Below, one piece after another: positions 1 through 10,106 of a stretch of 61,369 nt of DNA. Made by a program: the position numbers and the translations under genes. The notes under the pieces are model-generated. The model saw only the letters and a program-made list of their open reading frames with translations. It searched no databases and was not told where the DNA came from. This DNA is from Bacteroidota bacterium. GTDB lineage: Bacteria > Bacteroidota > Bacteroidia > NORP154. Every line of letters begins with the position of its first letter. Position 1 is the stretch's first letter. The DNA lies in NCBI GenBank assembly GCA_022572355.1, contig JACZWC010000025.1, positions 1-61,369 on the forward strand. Direction: 5' to 3'.

Positions 1-3000
1 ATAAATCCCAGGACCGGGCCCATTGGGATTGGGTGTAAATGCATTGGGTATCACAATATCGTAATAGGGATCGATGCGTATTGTGACATCGCAGCTGTTC
101 ACACAGTTGTTGGAATCCACCGCGTTCAAAGTAGCGGTATAAGTTCCCACTCCCGGATAAGTGTGCGTTGGGTTCTGGGTATATGCTGAGTCGCCATCTC
201 CAAAGCCCCATGCATAGTAGAGGCCATCCACTCCCCCACTAAAGTAAATAACCGGTGTGCGTATGTCGGTTTGTATGGGATCTGCACTGCAGGTTACTGT
301 GGGCAATGGGTTTACCACAACTGTGTTCTGTCCGGAACTGGTGGTGCTACAATTGCCCGTGTTGGTTAGTATAACCGTTATGGTGTAAGTTCCGCTTGTA
401 CCAAATGTGTACGTAGGCATATTTCCGGTTATTGTATCTCCATTGCCCATGCTCCATGTGTAGATGCTGTCATCTGCAGCGGGCGTATTGTTCTCAAAAT
501 CAACGGTTAGGGCTACACATCCTGTGGCAATGGTCGGATCCAATGTTATTATTGGGTATTGTGCTACTGTAACCGTAGTACTTTGATCAATTGTATTGCT
601 GCACCCATCCGTTATGGTAATCGTGTAAGTGGTGGCACTTGTTGGACTAACGGTGAAAGGGCCCAATCCTGCTCCTAGTCCATTGTCCCAGTTAAATGTG
701 TAGGATGGATCGACGCCAGCGTAGTTTGCGCCGATCTGCGTGGACTCGCCGATACATATATTGCTCGAAAAAAGTGTAAGGCTATCTACATTAAGGGAGT
801 CCGGTTCTGTAATAGTCAGGGTCGTATCTTCTAATGTACATCCATAGGAATCTGTTATTGTGACGCTGTAAGTTCCAGCTCCAAGTCCTGTTGCCATGGA
901 GTCAGTTTGCCCGCCAGCCTGCGCATCCCACTGGTATGTATAAGCTGGAACTCCTCCAGATGGAGTAACAGTGGCCGTAGCTGTCATATCTCCATAACAC
1001 AGAGCATTGACTACAGCCGTGGTATAGGCCAGAACTTGTGCCGGTTCATTTACCAATACAATGTTCGTTATGGTACAGCCATTGGAATCTGTTACCGTTA
1101 CATTGTAAGTTCCTGTAATAAGTCCTGTGGCCGTTTGAGTGGTTTGTCCACCTGCGGCAGGATCCCAGAGGTAGGTATAGGGTGTGGTTCCTCCTGTGGT
1201 GTTGGCTATGACCGTGCCGTCTGCTCCTCCTTTACAACTCACATCAGTGGATGAGAGTATAGTGGATAATGGAGAAGTGGGTTGTGTAATTACAACATTC
1301 GTATCCAAATATTGACAGCCATTGGCGTCCGAGATGGTCAGTGAGTAGGTTCCAGCTGACAAGCCCGTGGCCGCTGAGTCAGTTTGAGACCCGGTTCCGC
1401 TATCCCATTGATAGGTGTATGGAGTTGTGCCTCCTGTGGTTGATGCCGTTGCGGTTCCATTGTTATTGCCAAAGCAATCTATATTCAAGACAGCTATTGT
1501 TGCCGCCAAGGCTGCTAATGGCTGGTTCACCACAATGCCTGTGTCAATTTCACAGTTACCTGTGTTATCCGTTACCGTTACGCTATAGCTTCCCGCCGGT
1601 AATCCTGTAGCCACCTGAGTGGTTTGTCCTGCTGGATCATTCCATGAATAAGTATAAGGTGGAGTACCTCCACCAGGAGTAGAAGTGCCGGTTCCATTGC
1701 TATCACCATAACAGAGAATATTTGTCGATGTTGTCGTGAGATTGATGGGGGTTGCCGGATCAATAACTGTCGCGTTGGTATCAACAATACAATCGCCCAG
1801 GTTGTCTGTCACCGTTACAGAATATGTACCTGCGAACAAGCCTGTGGCGGTGGAATCCGTTTGAAACCCGGTTCCGCTATCCCATTGGTAGGTGTAGGGC
1901 GAGGTGCCTCCAGTAGCGGTAACAGTTATCTCACCATCCGCCCCGCCGAAGCAGCTCACGTTGCCAACAGTTGTCGAAAGAGTTATCGCCGATGTAGGTT
2001 CATTGATAGTAACTGAAATGGAAGAAGTACAGCCATTGGCATCGGTCATCACCACAGTATAAGGCCCAATGCTCAATCCTGTTGCGATTGAATTGGTTTG
2101 ATTCATCGGATCATTCCACTGGTAGGTGTACGGAGCAACACCCCCGCTGCCTGATGCAGTAGCAGTTCCATCAGCTCCTCCCTGACAGTTGACATCTGTT
2201 GAATCCGAAATAACCGCGATTAGCTGAGGTGGCTCAGTTATTATCACAAAAGCCGTCGTATCGCATCCTGTACTGTCTGATATAAGAACGCTATACACAC
2301 CTGCCGGAATGTTGGTGACAGAACTCCCAGATTGCGATAAGGGTGCGTTCCAAAAATAGGTGTACGGTGGTATACCGCCTGTAACAGAAACTGATGCACT
2401 TCCAGAGCTATCACCATTGCACAACACATCTGTGGTGGTGCTTGTAAAACTTGCTGGAAAATCCACCAAAGTAATGGTAACACTGTCTGTGTCGGCAGGG
2501 CAAGATCCATTTCCAGTGGAGATTAGGGTAAGGGTAACTGTACCAGCCAGGATTTCAGCTGCGGACGGGGTGTACATTGCATTCAGGGAATCTGCATTAG
2601 GACTAAAAACCCCAGCTCCCCCTGACCAGGTTCCGCCGGATGCAGCAATAACTGATCCGCTTAAGGCAACCGGCAAAGTTTGTGTACAAACAATTTGATT
2701 AGCACCTGCATTGGCAGATATCGCAGAAGAAAAACCGGTCACCACAATGGTGTCATACGTTGGAGGACATCCAGATGTATCTCCCAGCTCTACATAATAA
2801 GTACCCACATTCACAAAAATTGTTTGTGTGGTGTCGCCAGTACTCCACAAATATGAATAAGGTGGGGTTCCACCAATACCATTTGCTGTGATTGTAGTTC
2901 CAGGGCTTCCAAAACAAACGGTTGGCGTATCAGGTTGAATATTCGCGAATAAAGTAGAATTGAATATGACCCGCACGGTATCACAGGTCAACAATGTATC

Positions 3001-3639
3001 ACATCCCCCTACAGGAAAGCCACAGATTTGAAAGTCTGCAAATGGCGGATACCCCACCTGGGCTGTTACTATAACTGAATCACAATCAGTTGTACAACTT
3101 AAATAACTGTCATAATCCCCTACCGCTCCTGGAAAAACCGATGTCCATGTAATGGTTGTATCATCGTAACCCTGAGCATATATGCTGCCGATACACCCAT
3201 CGTTCACTATGATTGAAGGCCCTACAGAGGGCTGCGGAACAGAAGTTATCGTATAAACATTGTTATTATTTCCAGGTTTGCAAAAAGTAATAAAATGAGG
3301 GCCCACGCCGGTTAAACACAGTGGCTCACCTACAGGATTTGGAGTTCCACAGCTTATCTGATAAAATAAGGCTCCCGGCGGGACAGCTCCAGAGAAAATA
3401 TCGAATATTATTGCCTCCGCATCAGGATGAAGGGTTACTATGAATTCTATGCATCTATCAGGGTTAGTAGCTCCACAGCAAGTATCGTTGCGCGCTGTAT
3501 CCGGGCTAAAAAAAGTCGCTGCCGGATCGCCGCTGAGGTCCACGATAAATGAAGGTACATCCGGTCCGCAGTTTTGGGCATACGTAGCTGTGCAGATAAA
3601 GAACAGCAGCAATGTCAATACCACCTTGTCCCAATTCAT
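1..3639 (-). CDS. SprB-repeat T9SS type-B surface protein, C-terminus cut by window edge
   Basis: Open reading frame of 1213 codons with no stop before the left edge. The ATG at 3639 begins a clear signal peptide (MNWDKVVLTLLLFFICTATYA, then QNCG). The Cys-rich N-terminal region (about residues 20-330) is of a kind seen in Bacteroidota cargo proteins. About seven SprB-type repeats follow, each with a Cys-Gly/Asp core, a GGTxPYTYxW centre and a TDxxGC end, then an Ig-like segment and two PKD domains. The last visible residues start a gliding-motility-associated C-terminal domain (IVIPNAFTPNPNGPG), so export and surface attachment by T9SS are expected, probably for adhesion or gliding. The repeat, PKD and tail part is very similar to the next gene upstream, which ends 39 bp away. 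No separate promoter is evident in that gap, so co-transcription is likely. Confidence 0.9.
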   Translation of the reverse strand, partial: MNWDKVVLTLLLFFICTATYAQNCGPDVPSFIVDLSGDPAATFFSPDTARNDTCCGATNPDRCIEFIVTLHPDAEAIIFDIFSGAVPPGALFYQISCGTPNPVGEPLCLTGVGPHFITFCKPGNNNNVYTITSVPQPSVGPSIIVNDGCIGSIYAQGYDDTTITWTSVFPGAVGDYDSYLSCTTDCDSVIVTAQVGYPPFADFQICGFPVGGCDTLLTCDTVRVIFNSTLFANIQPDTPTVCFGSPGTTITANGIGGTPPYSYLWSTGDTTQTIFVNVGTYYVELGDTSGCPPTYDTIVVTGFSSAISANAGANQIVCTQTLPVALSGSVIAASGGTWSGGAGVFSPNADSLNAMYTPSAAEILAGTVTLTLISTGNGSCPADTDSVTITLVDFPASFTSTTTDVLCNGDSSGSASVSVTGGIPPYTYFWNAPLSQSGSSVTNIPAGVYSVLISDSTGCDTTAFVIITEPPQLIAVISDSTDVNCQGGADGTATASGSGGVAPYTYQWNDPMNQTNSIATGLSIGPYTVVMTDANGCTSSISVTINEPTSAITLSTTVGNVSCFGGADGEITVTATGGTSPYTYQWDSGTGFQTDSTATGLFAGTYSVTVTDNLGDCIVDTNATVIDPATPINLTTTSTNILCYGDSNGTGTSTPGGGTPPYTYSWNDPAGQTTQVATGLPAGSYSVTVTDNTGNCEIDTGIVVNQPLAALAATIAVLNIDCFGNNNGTATASTTGGTTPYTYQWDSGTGSQTDSAATGLSAGTYSLTISDANGCQYLDTNVVITQPTSPLSTILSSTDVSCKGGADGTVIANTTGGTTPYTYLWDPAAGGQTTQTATGLITGTYNVTVTDSNGCTITNIVLVNEPAQVLAYTTAVVNALCYGDMTATATVTPSGGVPAYTYQWDAQAGGQTDSMATGLGAGTYSVTITDSYGCTLEDTTLTITEPDSLNVDSLTLFSSNICIGESTQIGANYAGVDPSYTFNWDNGLGAGLGPFTVSPTSATTYTITITDGCSNTIDQSTTVTVAQYPIITLDPTIATGCVALTVDFENNTPAADDSIYTWSMGNGDTITGNMPTYTFGTSGTYTITVILTNTGNCSTTSSGQNTVVVNPLPTVTCSADPIQTDIRTPVIYFSGGVDGLYYAWGFGDGDSAYTQNPTHTYPGVGTYTATLNAVDSNNCVNSCDVTIRIDPYYDIVIPNAFTPNPNGPGPGIY

Positions 3640-3678
3640 TATGTTATTAATGTTCTTCAAAATCAGTTCAAAATTATA

Positions 3679-6600
3679 TCATCTAATTAAAGTTATGTCA
3701 CCCAGCCGTTGAATTTCTTTTCCGTCAATGTACCGAACATTGATCTTCCAGGCATATACATCTTGCTGACTCATCTGGCCACGATAGTAGCCATCCCACC
3801 CTATGTTAATATCAAATGTTTCAAAGACGAGCTCCCCCCATCTGTTGAATATCATCATGTGATATTCTTCTACATAATCAGTTAGTCCAAAAAATACATC
3901 GTTGTCGAGCGCATCGATATCATAAGCTCCCGTGCCCGGCCCATTAGGGTTGGGTGTAAAAGCATTGGGTATAACAATGTCATAATATGGATCGATGCGT
4001 ATTGTGACGTCGCAGCTGTTTTTACAGTTGTTGGAATCTACCACGTTCAAAGTGGCTTGATAAGTACCTACTCCCGGATAAGTATGGGTTGGGTTCTGGG
4101 TATATGCTGAGTCATCATCTCCAAAGCCCCATGCATAGGTGAGATCATCCACGCCTCCGCTAAAGTAAATAACCGGCGTACGTATGTCTGTTTGTACGGG
4201 ATCTGCACTGCAGGTTACCGTAGGCAGCGGATGTACAATCACCTGGTTTTGGCCTGACGATGTAGCGGTGCAATTGCTAGTGTTTGTTAATATGACAGTT
4301 ATTACGAAAGTTCCGCTACTGTAAAAAGTATAAGTAGGCATATCTCCGGTAAGGGTGTCTCCATTGCCAAAGCTCCAGGTATAGATACTATCGTTTGAGT
4401 TGGGAGTTGTGTTCTCAAAATCAACAGTTACAGGTACACATCCGGTAGCAATTGTTGGATCAAGGGTAAGGATGGGGTACTGGGCTACAGTTACCGTTGT
4501 GCTTTTATCGATCGTATTGCTGCAGGCATCACTCACTGTTATTGTGTAAGTAGTTGTGCTCGTGGGGCTGACAGTGAAGGGCCCCAATCCAGTTCCCAGT
4601 CCGTTGTCCCAACTGAAGATGAAGGATGGATCTGCTCCGGGATAGGTTGCGCCAAGCTGCGTGGATTCTCCAATACAGATATTGCTGGAAAAGAGCGAGA
4701 GACTATTCAGGGTTAGTGAATCAGGTTCGGTTATAGTTAGGGAAGTGTCTTCAATAGTACATCCATAGGAATCTGTTATGGTGACACTATAAGTTCCAGC
4801 TCCAAGTCCTGTGGCAGTTTGGGTGGTTTGACTACTGGTGGCAAGATCCCAGAGATACATATAGGCCGGTACACCTCCTGTTGCGTTAATTGCTGCTGTA
4901 CCAGACATATCACCAAAGCACAATGCATTCGTTACTGCCGTAGTATAAGCAAGCGCTTGTGCCGGTTCGTTTACCAATACAATGTTCGATATATTACAAC
5001 CATTGGAATCGGTTACCGTTACATTGTATGTTCCCGTTACCAGTCCCGTTGCGGTTTGAGTGGTTTGCCCACCTGCCGCTGCATCCCAGAGATAGGTATA
5101 GGGTGTTGTTCCTCCAGTGGTGTTGGCTATGGCCGTACCGTCTGTTCCTCCTTTACAGCTCACGTCCGTGGAGGAAGCTATAGTGGACAATGGGGAAACG
5201 GGTTGGGAAATAACCACATTGGTATCCAGGTATTGACAGCCATTGGCGTCGGTGATGGTGAGGGAATAAGTACCCGCCGACAACCCCGTGGCAGCAGAAT
5301 CGGTTTGAGATCCGGTTCCGCTATCCCACAAATAAGTGTATGGTGTTGTGCCTCCACTGGCAGATGAGGTTGCAGAACCATTGTTATTGCCGAAGCAATC
5401 TATGTTTACTGCAGCTATTGTTGCTGCCAAAGCTGCCAATGGTTCGTTCACAACAATGCCCGTATCAATTTCACAATTACCCGTGTTATCTGTTACAGTT
5501 ACGCTATAGCTACCCACCTGTAATCCCGTAGCTACTTGAGTGGTTTGTGATGCTGGATCATTCCAGCTGTAGGTATACGGTGGTGTTCCTCCACCAGGAG
5601 TTGCAGTGCCGGTGCCCGTACTATCACCAAAGCAGTTAATGTCTGTTGATGTAGATGTGAGGTTGATGGGCGTCGCAGGATCAATAACCGTTGCCGTAGT
5701 ATCCACTATACAATTGCCGAGGTTATCTGTCACCGTCACAGAATAAATGCCTGCATACAATCCCGTTGCGGTAGAGTCCGTTTGCATAGCCGGGTCGTTC
5801 CAAAGATAGGTGTACGGGGAGGTGCCTCCAGTAGCCGTAACCGTTATCTCGCCATCTGAACCGCCGAAACAGCTCACATTGCCAACGGTTGTAGATAGTA
5901 CGGTGGAGGATATAGGTTCATTGATAGTAACGGAAATGGAATCACTGCAACCACTAGCGTCGGTCATTATTACAGTGTAGGTTCCTATGATCAATCCTGT
6001 CACTATTGAATTGGTTTGATTCATCGGATCGTTCCACTGATAAGTATAAGGTGCAACGCCACCAGTACCTGAAACTGTGGCGCTTCCATCGTCTCCTCCC
6101 TGACAACTTACATCTGTTGAATCAACAATATCTGGAATTAGTTGTGGTGGTTCAGTAATGATCACGAATATTGTCGTATCACAAGCATTGGCATCAGATG
6201 CAAGGACGCTGTATATACCCGCGGAGGTGTTGGTGACAGAACTACCCGATTGTGACAAGGGTGCATTCCAAAAATACGTGTAGGGTGCAGTGCCACCGAC
6301 GAGAGAAACGTAGGCAGCTCCATCACTTCCTCCAAAACAAGTTACGTTTGTTGTGCTATCGATAGAACCACCCAAACCCGTTGGCTCAACCAAGAGAACG
6401 GCAGTGATTGTAGAACATCCAGAGGCATCAGTAACCGTAACAGAATAAGACCCTGCCGTCAGACTGACTGCAGTCGAATCAGTTTGTGATCCGGCAGATG
6501 CATTCCACTGATAACTATAAGGATTCACTCCACCAGTTGGTGTTATACTCGCAGTACCATTATTTCCACCGAGGCAATTTACATTGGTGGAATCAGTGAT

Positions 6601-8274
6601 CAGGGCAGACAATATGGCTGGTGCTAATAGTGTAATGGATGCATTGGAATCACATCCATTGGCATCTGTAACAGTAACGAAATAGGTCCCGGCGGAAAGA
6701 CCCGTTGCAACCGCTGTAGTTTGATTACCGGCGCCAGCATTCCATAAGTAGGTGTAGCTACCTGTTCCACCGGATGGTGTCGCTGTCGCTTGTCCATTAC
6801 TTCCGCCATTGCATGTTGGGTTGATCGAATCTGTGAGCACGATGATTGGAGCAGGTTCATTAATTGTCACTGCCCTCGACGGCGTACAACCTACACTGTC
6901 TGTAACTGTTACTGCATATCCCTGCGCACACAAATTGGTGGCTGTGGCGTTTGTTTGCATTTGAGGGTCATCCCACAAATAGGAATACGGCGGGACTCCA
7001 CCTGACACAGAAACGGTAGATTCGCCATCACAAATCCCAGGACAACTGGCATCTTGTGTAGTGGCACTGGTACTCATAAATCCAAACACCGTAATGCAAA
7101 AGGAGAACGTCTGTGTACCTAAAAAGGGACAATTGTCGTCAATCACAGAAACGGTGAAGCAGTGCGGCGTAAAACTGATGTCAGAAGTGTCGGGCAACCA
7201 ACAAAAGGTGCCAACGGGCCTGATTCCCGAAGTCGTGTCAAAAGTTGCAGCGGATATCCCTGCATTCCAGGTCATTGTTATATTCTGGCCTGTGTCAGGG
7301 TCAACGCTGTTCGTAAAAAAACAGAAACTATCTCCAGCGCAAATGCTGGTCGCAAAAACACCCGTACCGTTTATGCCATCAACTAATGGTAGAGTATTGG
7401 GAACAACACAATCTATTACCCTCAGCTGAATGTCCCGGTCGATGAAACCAATCTGCACACCGTTTCTCCATTCTTCAATCCGTACCTGCATGACACTTAC
7501 CTCACCTACTGCGGTAGGAGTTATGCATATATCTCCGGTGAGGGGATCAAAAGTCAATGGCGGCACCGAGGTCACGGGATTGATAGCCGAATAACCCGCC
7601 AAATAATTAACAGTATCTCCTGGCAATGGCCCAATGGTGGGCGTGACCAGCGTATATACCAATGAATCCCCATCCGGGTCTACTGCACCATTATTGAAGC
7701 AGTATGGCGAATTCAAACACATAAAGGGTACGGGTGTATTGGTAAAAACAGGCGAATTATTACAGGGATAATTTAAGTTATCCAAGGTCGTTTCCACATA
7801 TATATCCACATTGGTAGGATTGATCGTGTTGATCGCATTGTTTCTGCAGCATACGGCATTGCTAAAAATCCAGTCATCACAGGTATCCGGTATTACGATG
7901 GTGTCTCTATAAACATATTCTTCGATTCCAGGATAAGATCCACCCGAACACGTGGTCTGTAATGATGCACAGACAGCATTCAACTCCCTCATGGAGACCT
8001 GCGTCAGTGAAGTGGTGAAACTCTGCCCGCATGAAACAGAAGATATCGTAACATCCGGATTGGTTGGTGCAGCAACTCCATCACAATCCCGATAGAATGT
8101 TAGCTGAAGGGCGAATGTATCTCCGCCCAAACATTCATAGGTCAGGTCTAGTCCCATGGAATGGGTAGCCACTACCCGGTCTAATGTTATACAGTTCAAT
8201 CCCCATAGAAACAGCAACGTTCTAAAAAGGCATATTAAAGTGCGCGATGTTTTTTTCTTTCCCTTGGGAGTCAT
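3679..8274 (-). CDS. SprB-repeat gliding-motility-associated adhesin (T9SS type B)
   Basis: Large secreted surface protein. I chose the ATG at 8274 because it gives a compact signal sequence (MTPKGKKKTSRTLICLFRTL...), but in-frame ATGs at 8298 and 8319 are possible. The first 400 or so residues form a Cys-rich N-terminal module with YRDC and PDGDSLVYTL motifs. Ten SprB-type repeats of about 80 residues follow, then an Ig-like segment and two PKD domains (TWSFGNGD, YAWGFGDD). The final 98 residues are a CHU_C/type-B T9SS sorting domain (NAFTPN..., MMIFNRWGELVFET, GWDGYYRG). Repeats 4-10 plus the PKDs match the whole repeat block of the downstream gene. By family it is a SprB-like adhesin exported across the outer membrane; the ligand cannot be inferred. 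Confidence 0.93.
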   Translation of the reverse strand: MTPKGKKKTSRTLICLFRTLLFLWGLNCITLDRVVATHSMGLDLTYECLGGDTFALQLTFYRDCDGVAAPTNPDVTISSVSCGQSFTTSLTQVSMRELNAVCASLQTTCSGGSYPGIEEYVYRDTIVIPDTCDDWIFSNAVCCRNNAINTINPTNVDIYVETTLDNLNYPCNNSPVFTNTPVPFMCLNSPYCFNNGAVDPDGDSLVYTLVTPTIGPLPGDTVNYLAGYSAINPVTSVPPLTFDPLTGDICITPTAVGEVSVMQVRIEEWRNGVQIGFIDRDIQLRVIDCVVPNTLPLVDGINGTGVFATSICAGDSFCFFTNSVDPDTGQNITMTWNAGISAATFDTTSGIRPVGTFCWLPDTSDISFTPHCFTVSVIDDNCPFLGTQTFSFCITVFGFMSTSATTQDASCPGICDGESTVSVSGGVPPYSYLWDDPQMQTNATATNLCAQGYAVTVTDSVGCTPSRAVTINEPAPIIVLTDSINPTCNGGSNGQATATPSGGTGSYTYLWNAGAGNQTTAVATGLSAGTYFVTVTDANGCDSNASITLLAPAILSALITDSTNVNCLGGNNGTASITPTGGVNPYSYQWNASAGSQTDSTAVSLTAGSYSVTVTDASGCSTITAVLLVEPTGLGGSIDSTTNVTCFGGSDGAAYVSLVGGTAPYTYFWNAPLSQSGSSVTNTSAGIYSVLASDANACDTTIFVIITEPPQLIPDIVDSTDVSCQGGDDGSATVSGTGGVAPYTYQWNDPMNQTNSIVTGLIIGTYTVIMTDASGCSDSISVTINEPISSTVLSTTVGNVSCFGGSDGEITVTATGGTSPYTYLWNDPAMQTDSTATGLYAGIYSVTVTDNLGNCIVDTTATVIDPATPINLTSTSTDINCFGDSTGTGTATPGGGTPPYTYSWNDPASQTTQVATGLQVGSYSVTVTDNTGNCEIDTGIVVNEPLAALAATIAAVNIDCFGNNNGSATSSASGGTTPYTYLWDSGTGSQTDSAATGLSAGTYSLTITDANGCQYLDTNVVISQPVSPLSTIASSTDVSCKGGTDGTAIANTTGGTTPYTYLWDAAAGGQTTQTATGLVTGTYNVTVTDSNGCNISNIVLVNEPAQALAYTTAVTNALCFGDMSGTAAINATGGVPAYMYLWDLATSSQTTQTATGLGAGTYSVTITDSYGCTIEDTSLTITEPDSLTLNSLSLFSSNICIGESTQLGATYPGADPSFIFSWDNGLGTGLGPFTVSPTSTTTYTITVSDACSNTIDKSTTVTVAQYPILTLDPTIATGCVPVTVDFENTTPNSNDSIYTWSFGNGDTLTGDMPTYTFYSSGTFVITVILTNTSNCTATSSGQNQVIVHPLPTVTCSADPVQTDIRTPVIYFSGGVDDLTYAWGFGDDDSAYTQNPTHTYPGVGTYQATLNVVDSNNCKNSCDVTIRIDPYYDIVIPNAFTPNPNGPGTGAYDIDALDNDVFFGLTDYVEEYHMMIFNRWGELVFETFDINIGWDGYYRGQMSQQDVYAWKINVRYIDGKEIQRLGDITLIR

Positions 8275-8594
8275 GATAAATTTACTTTTCACTTTCATTT
8301 GGAATAAGCTATTTATCACTGTGCATTTACGATTAACGTTTTCTCAAAGTTGCGCATTCTTGTAAGGTAAAACCCTACATAAACCATAAATGTGAATAAT
8401 AATTAATCACCGGCTACAAAAGTTCGAAGTATGAGCCACTTTCTCATCTGATTGCACCACCTTCATTTAACAGACGTTGTGGTGCCGGAAAAGTGGCTAA
8501 AAAATGAAGGGAATAATAATTTTGGAAATTAATGTATAGTTTAGTTGGCATCATTTTCGCTAGACACAATCTTAACCATTCTAAATCAACATTT
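8275..8594. other. Divergent intergenic region
   Basis: AT-rich stretch between the start of the SprB-type adhesin (minus) and the DUF4197 gene (plus), presumably carrying promoters for both. I see no copy of the 50-bp palindrome found upstream of many other genes here, and no confident promoter boxes. Confidence 0.4.
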
Positions 8595-9317
8595 ATGAAA
8601 AAGCTTATCTCCATTATTTCAATCATACTTTTTGTCTCACTTTCCGGTTCTGGCCAGGGACTTTTGGATCTCGCCAAAAAAGCGCAGAAGATCTTGCCCG
8701 TAGGTGGACTATCTGAAGATGAAGTCGTTAAAGGATTGAAGGAAGCCTTGGTTAAAGGAACCAATAGCGGAACATCTGATGCCCACAAACTGGATGGCTA
8801 TCTCAAAAATCCAAGCATAAAAATCCCTTTTCCTCCTGAGGTAAAGCAAGTGGAGAGTAAACTCAGGTCTTTGGGCATGAATAAACTGGTAGATGATTTT
8901 ATAGTGTCGCTAAATCGAGGTGCTGAACAAGCTGCTGAGGAAGCCAAGCCAATTTTTGTGAGTGCCATTACCGGTATGACCGTCAAAGACGGATTTGACA
9001 TTTTGAGAGGTGAAGATGATGCAGCAACAAGATACCTGGAAAAAACGACCACAGCGGGATTAACATCCGCATTTCAACCGGTTATCAAAAAGGCATTGGA
9101 TGCTACCAACGCGACAAAATATTGGGCTCAAATAATTACGGCTTACAATAAAATTCCCTTTATCAAGGATGTAAATCCCAACCTGGATGAGTACGCAACT
9201 GAAAAAGCCATTACAGGCTTGTTCTTTCTCATTGCCATCCAGGAGAAACTGATCAGGGATGATCCTCTCGCCAGAACTTCTGAGTTGCTGAAGAAGGTTT
9301 TTGGGAATAATAAATAA
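8595..9317 (+). CDS. DUF4197 domain-containing secreted protein
   Basis: The ATG at 8595 begins a standard signal peptide (MKKLISIISIILFVSLSGSG). The frame is open further upstream, but that extension carries no plausible N-terminus. The roughly 220 mature residues match the DUF4197 family throughout: LSEDEVVKGLKEAL near the N-terminus, SITGMTVKDGFDILRG-like central motif, NATKYW, and the C-terminal NPNLDEYATEKAITGLF and DPLARTSELLKKVFG. The family is probably periplasmic or membrane-associated, mainly helical, and of unknown function. The gene stands alone, transcribed away from the SprB adhesin and closed by a very strong hairpin terminator 30 bp after the stop. Confidence 0.92.
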   Translation: MKKLISIISIILFVSLSGSGQGLLDLAKKAQKILPVGGLSEDEVVKGLKEALVKGTNSGTSDAHKLDGYLKNPSIKIPFPPEVKQVESKLRSLGMNKLVDDFIVSLNRGAEQAAEEAKPIFVSAITGMTVKDGFDILRGEDDAATRYLEKTTTAGLTSAFQPVIKKALDATNATKYWAQIITAYNKIPFIKDVNPNLDEYATEKAITGLFFLIAIQEKLIRDDPLARTSELLKKVFGNNK

Positions 9318-9348
9318 GCTTCTACTTTTTATCTGTTTGTGAAACAAA

Positions 9349-9382
9349 AAACCCCGCCCCGATAGCTATCGGGGCGGGGTTT
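9349..9382. terminator. 34-bp perfect palindrome, probably bidirectional terminator
   Basis: A17/T17-flanked perfect inverted repeat built on CCCCGCCCCGATAG and its complement, with no loop outside the central AGCT. It lies 30 bp after the DUF4197 stop. Its GC-rich stem, bordered by A and T runs, should end transcription from either side. Confidence 0.85.
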
Positions 9383-9887
9383 GCTTGTTGTTGGCGGTCC
9401 GGACGAGACTCTTATTATATCTGAAAAGACCCGTAACTGACACAAAATTGACACACATTTTTAGAAATGCGGGACTGCGTGTTTTACCAAAACCTGAACC
9501 CTCTGAATCTGATAACCAATTGAAAGCAGAGTTCGGAGTCCAAAAAATCAAGTTTTAAAAATAGGAACTGTCAGATAATCAGCTATTTAACGAATGGCTA
9601 TTGGAAAATCACTGACACATCTTCACCCTTTGTTGCCTCACTAAGCCTCCACCCACTTAGCGATATGTTCTCATACTCACCACTTTAGGGGCACAGGTAT
9701 CACAAAGATGTGATGAATAGGTGGCACATAAATCCAGCCGATAGCTATATGGCGAAAGATCTGTCACCTAGCACAGCTTCGTTAGGCGGTTATTTATGGT
9801 TATTAACATCAATGAACCCCTGAAGCTGTATTGAAGCAAGAAGCATGAATCTTAGCCTAAAATGCTTGATTCAATGCTGCGGTAAAA
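9383..9887. other. Non-coding accessory spacer with tRNA-3'-end-like fragment
   Basis: No convincing gene. Near 9388-9412 the minus strand reads like a tRNA 3' end (GAGTCTCGTCCGGACCGCCA), but no cloverleaf precedes it. The remainder (9420-9887) looks like degraded sequence; short frames here have no family-like features. Confidence 0.35.
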
Positions 9888-10040
9888 TTGAAGGTTCGAA
9901 TCCCGTCGGGTTCACAAAGCCCTGAAAGTATTGAAAATCAATTCTTTCGGGGCTTTCTCATTAATTAACCCGACAGGACAAAATTGCTATGTTTTGCACT
10001 GTTGTCTCTGGTAAGGTTGTAAAACAGAGGGTTCGAACTT
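9888..10040 (+). repeat. Structured dispersed repeat, copy A (nested inverted repeats between TTCGAA boxes)
   Basis: Bordered by GGTTCGAATCC at the left and GGTTCGAACTTT at the right. An outer stem (9901-9912 with 9967-9978, core CCCGTCGGGTT) encloses an inner stem (9916-9928 with 9944-9956, AAAGCCCTGAAAG with CTTTCGGGGCTTT). The same layout recurs at 18679-18838 with a different inner-stem sequence that still pairs. It lies just upstream of the DUF5677-like gene. Possibly an RNA structure, a terminator or a mobile-element end. Confidence 0.6.
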
Positions 10041-10106
10041 TTCAAAATTATTGCCTATTACTAGATTTCGTAACTTAGGGATACCTAGTGGAGTACAATT
10101 AAAATA

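Noticed and set aside
4819..5367. Long plus-strand frames antisense to the SprB adhesins
   Set aside because: They mirror the repetitive adhesin codons, have no initiation signals and low-complexity composition; shadows of the real minus-strand genes.
9366..9551. Minus-strand frame of 61 codons beside the GC-rich palindrome
   Set aside because: Its C-terminal end is read from a tRNA-like fragment and the terminator; not a gene.
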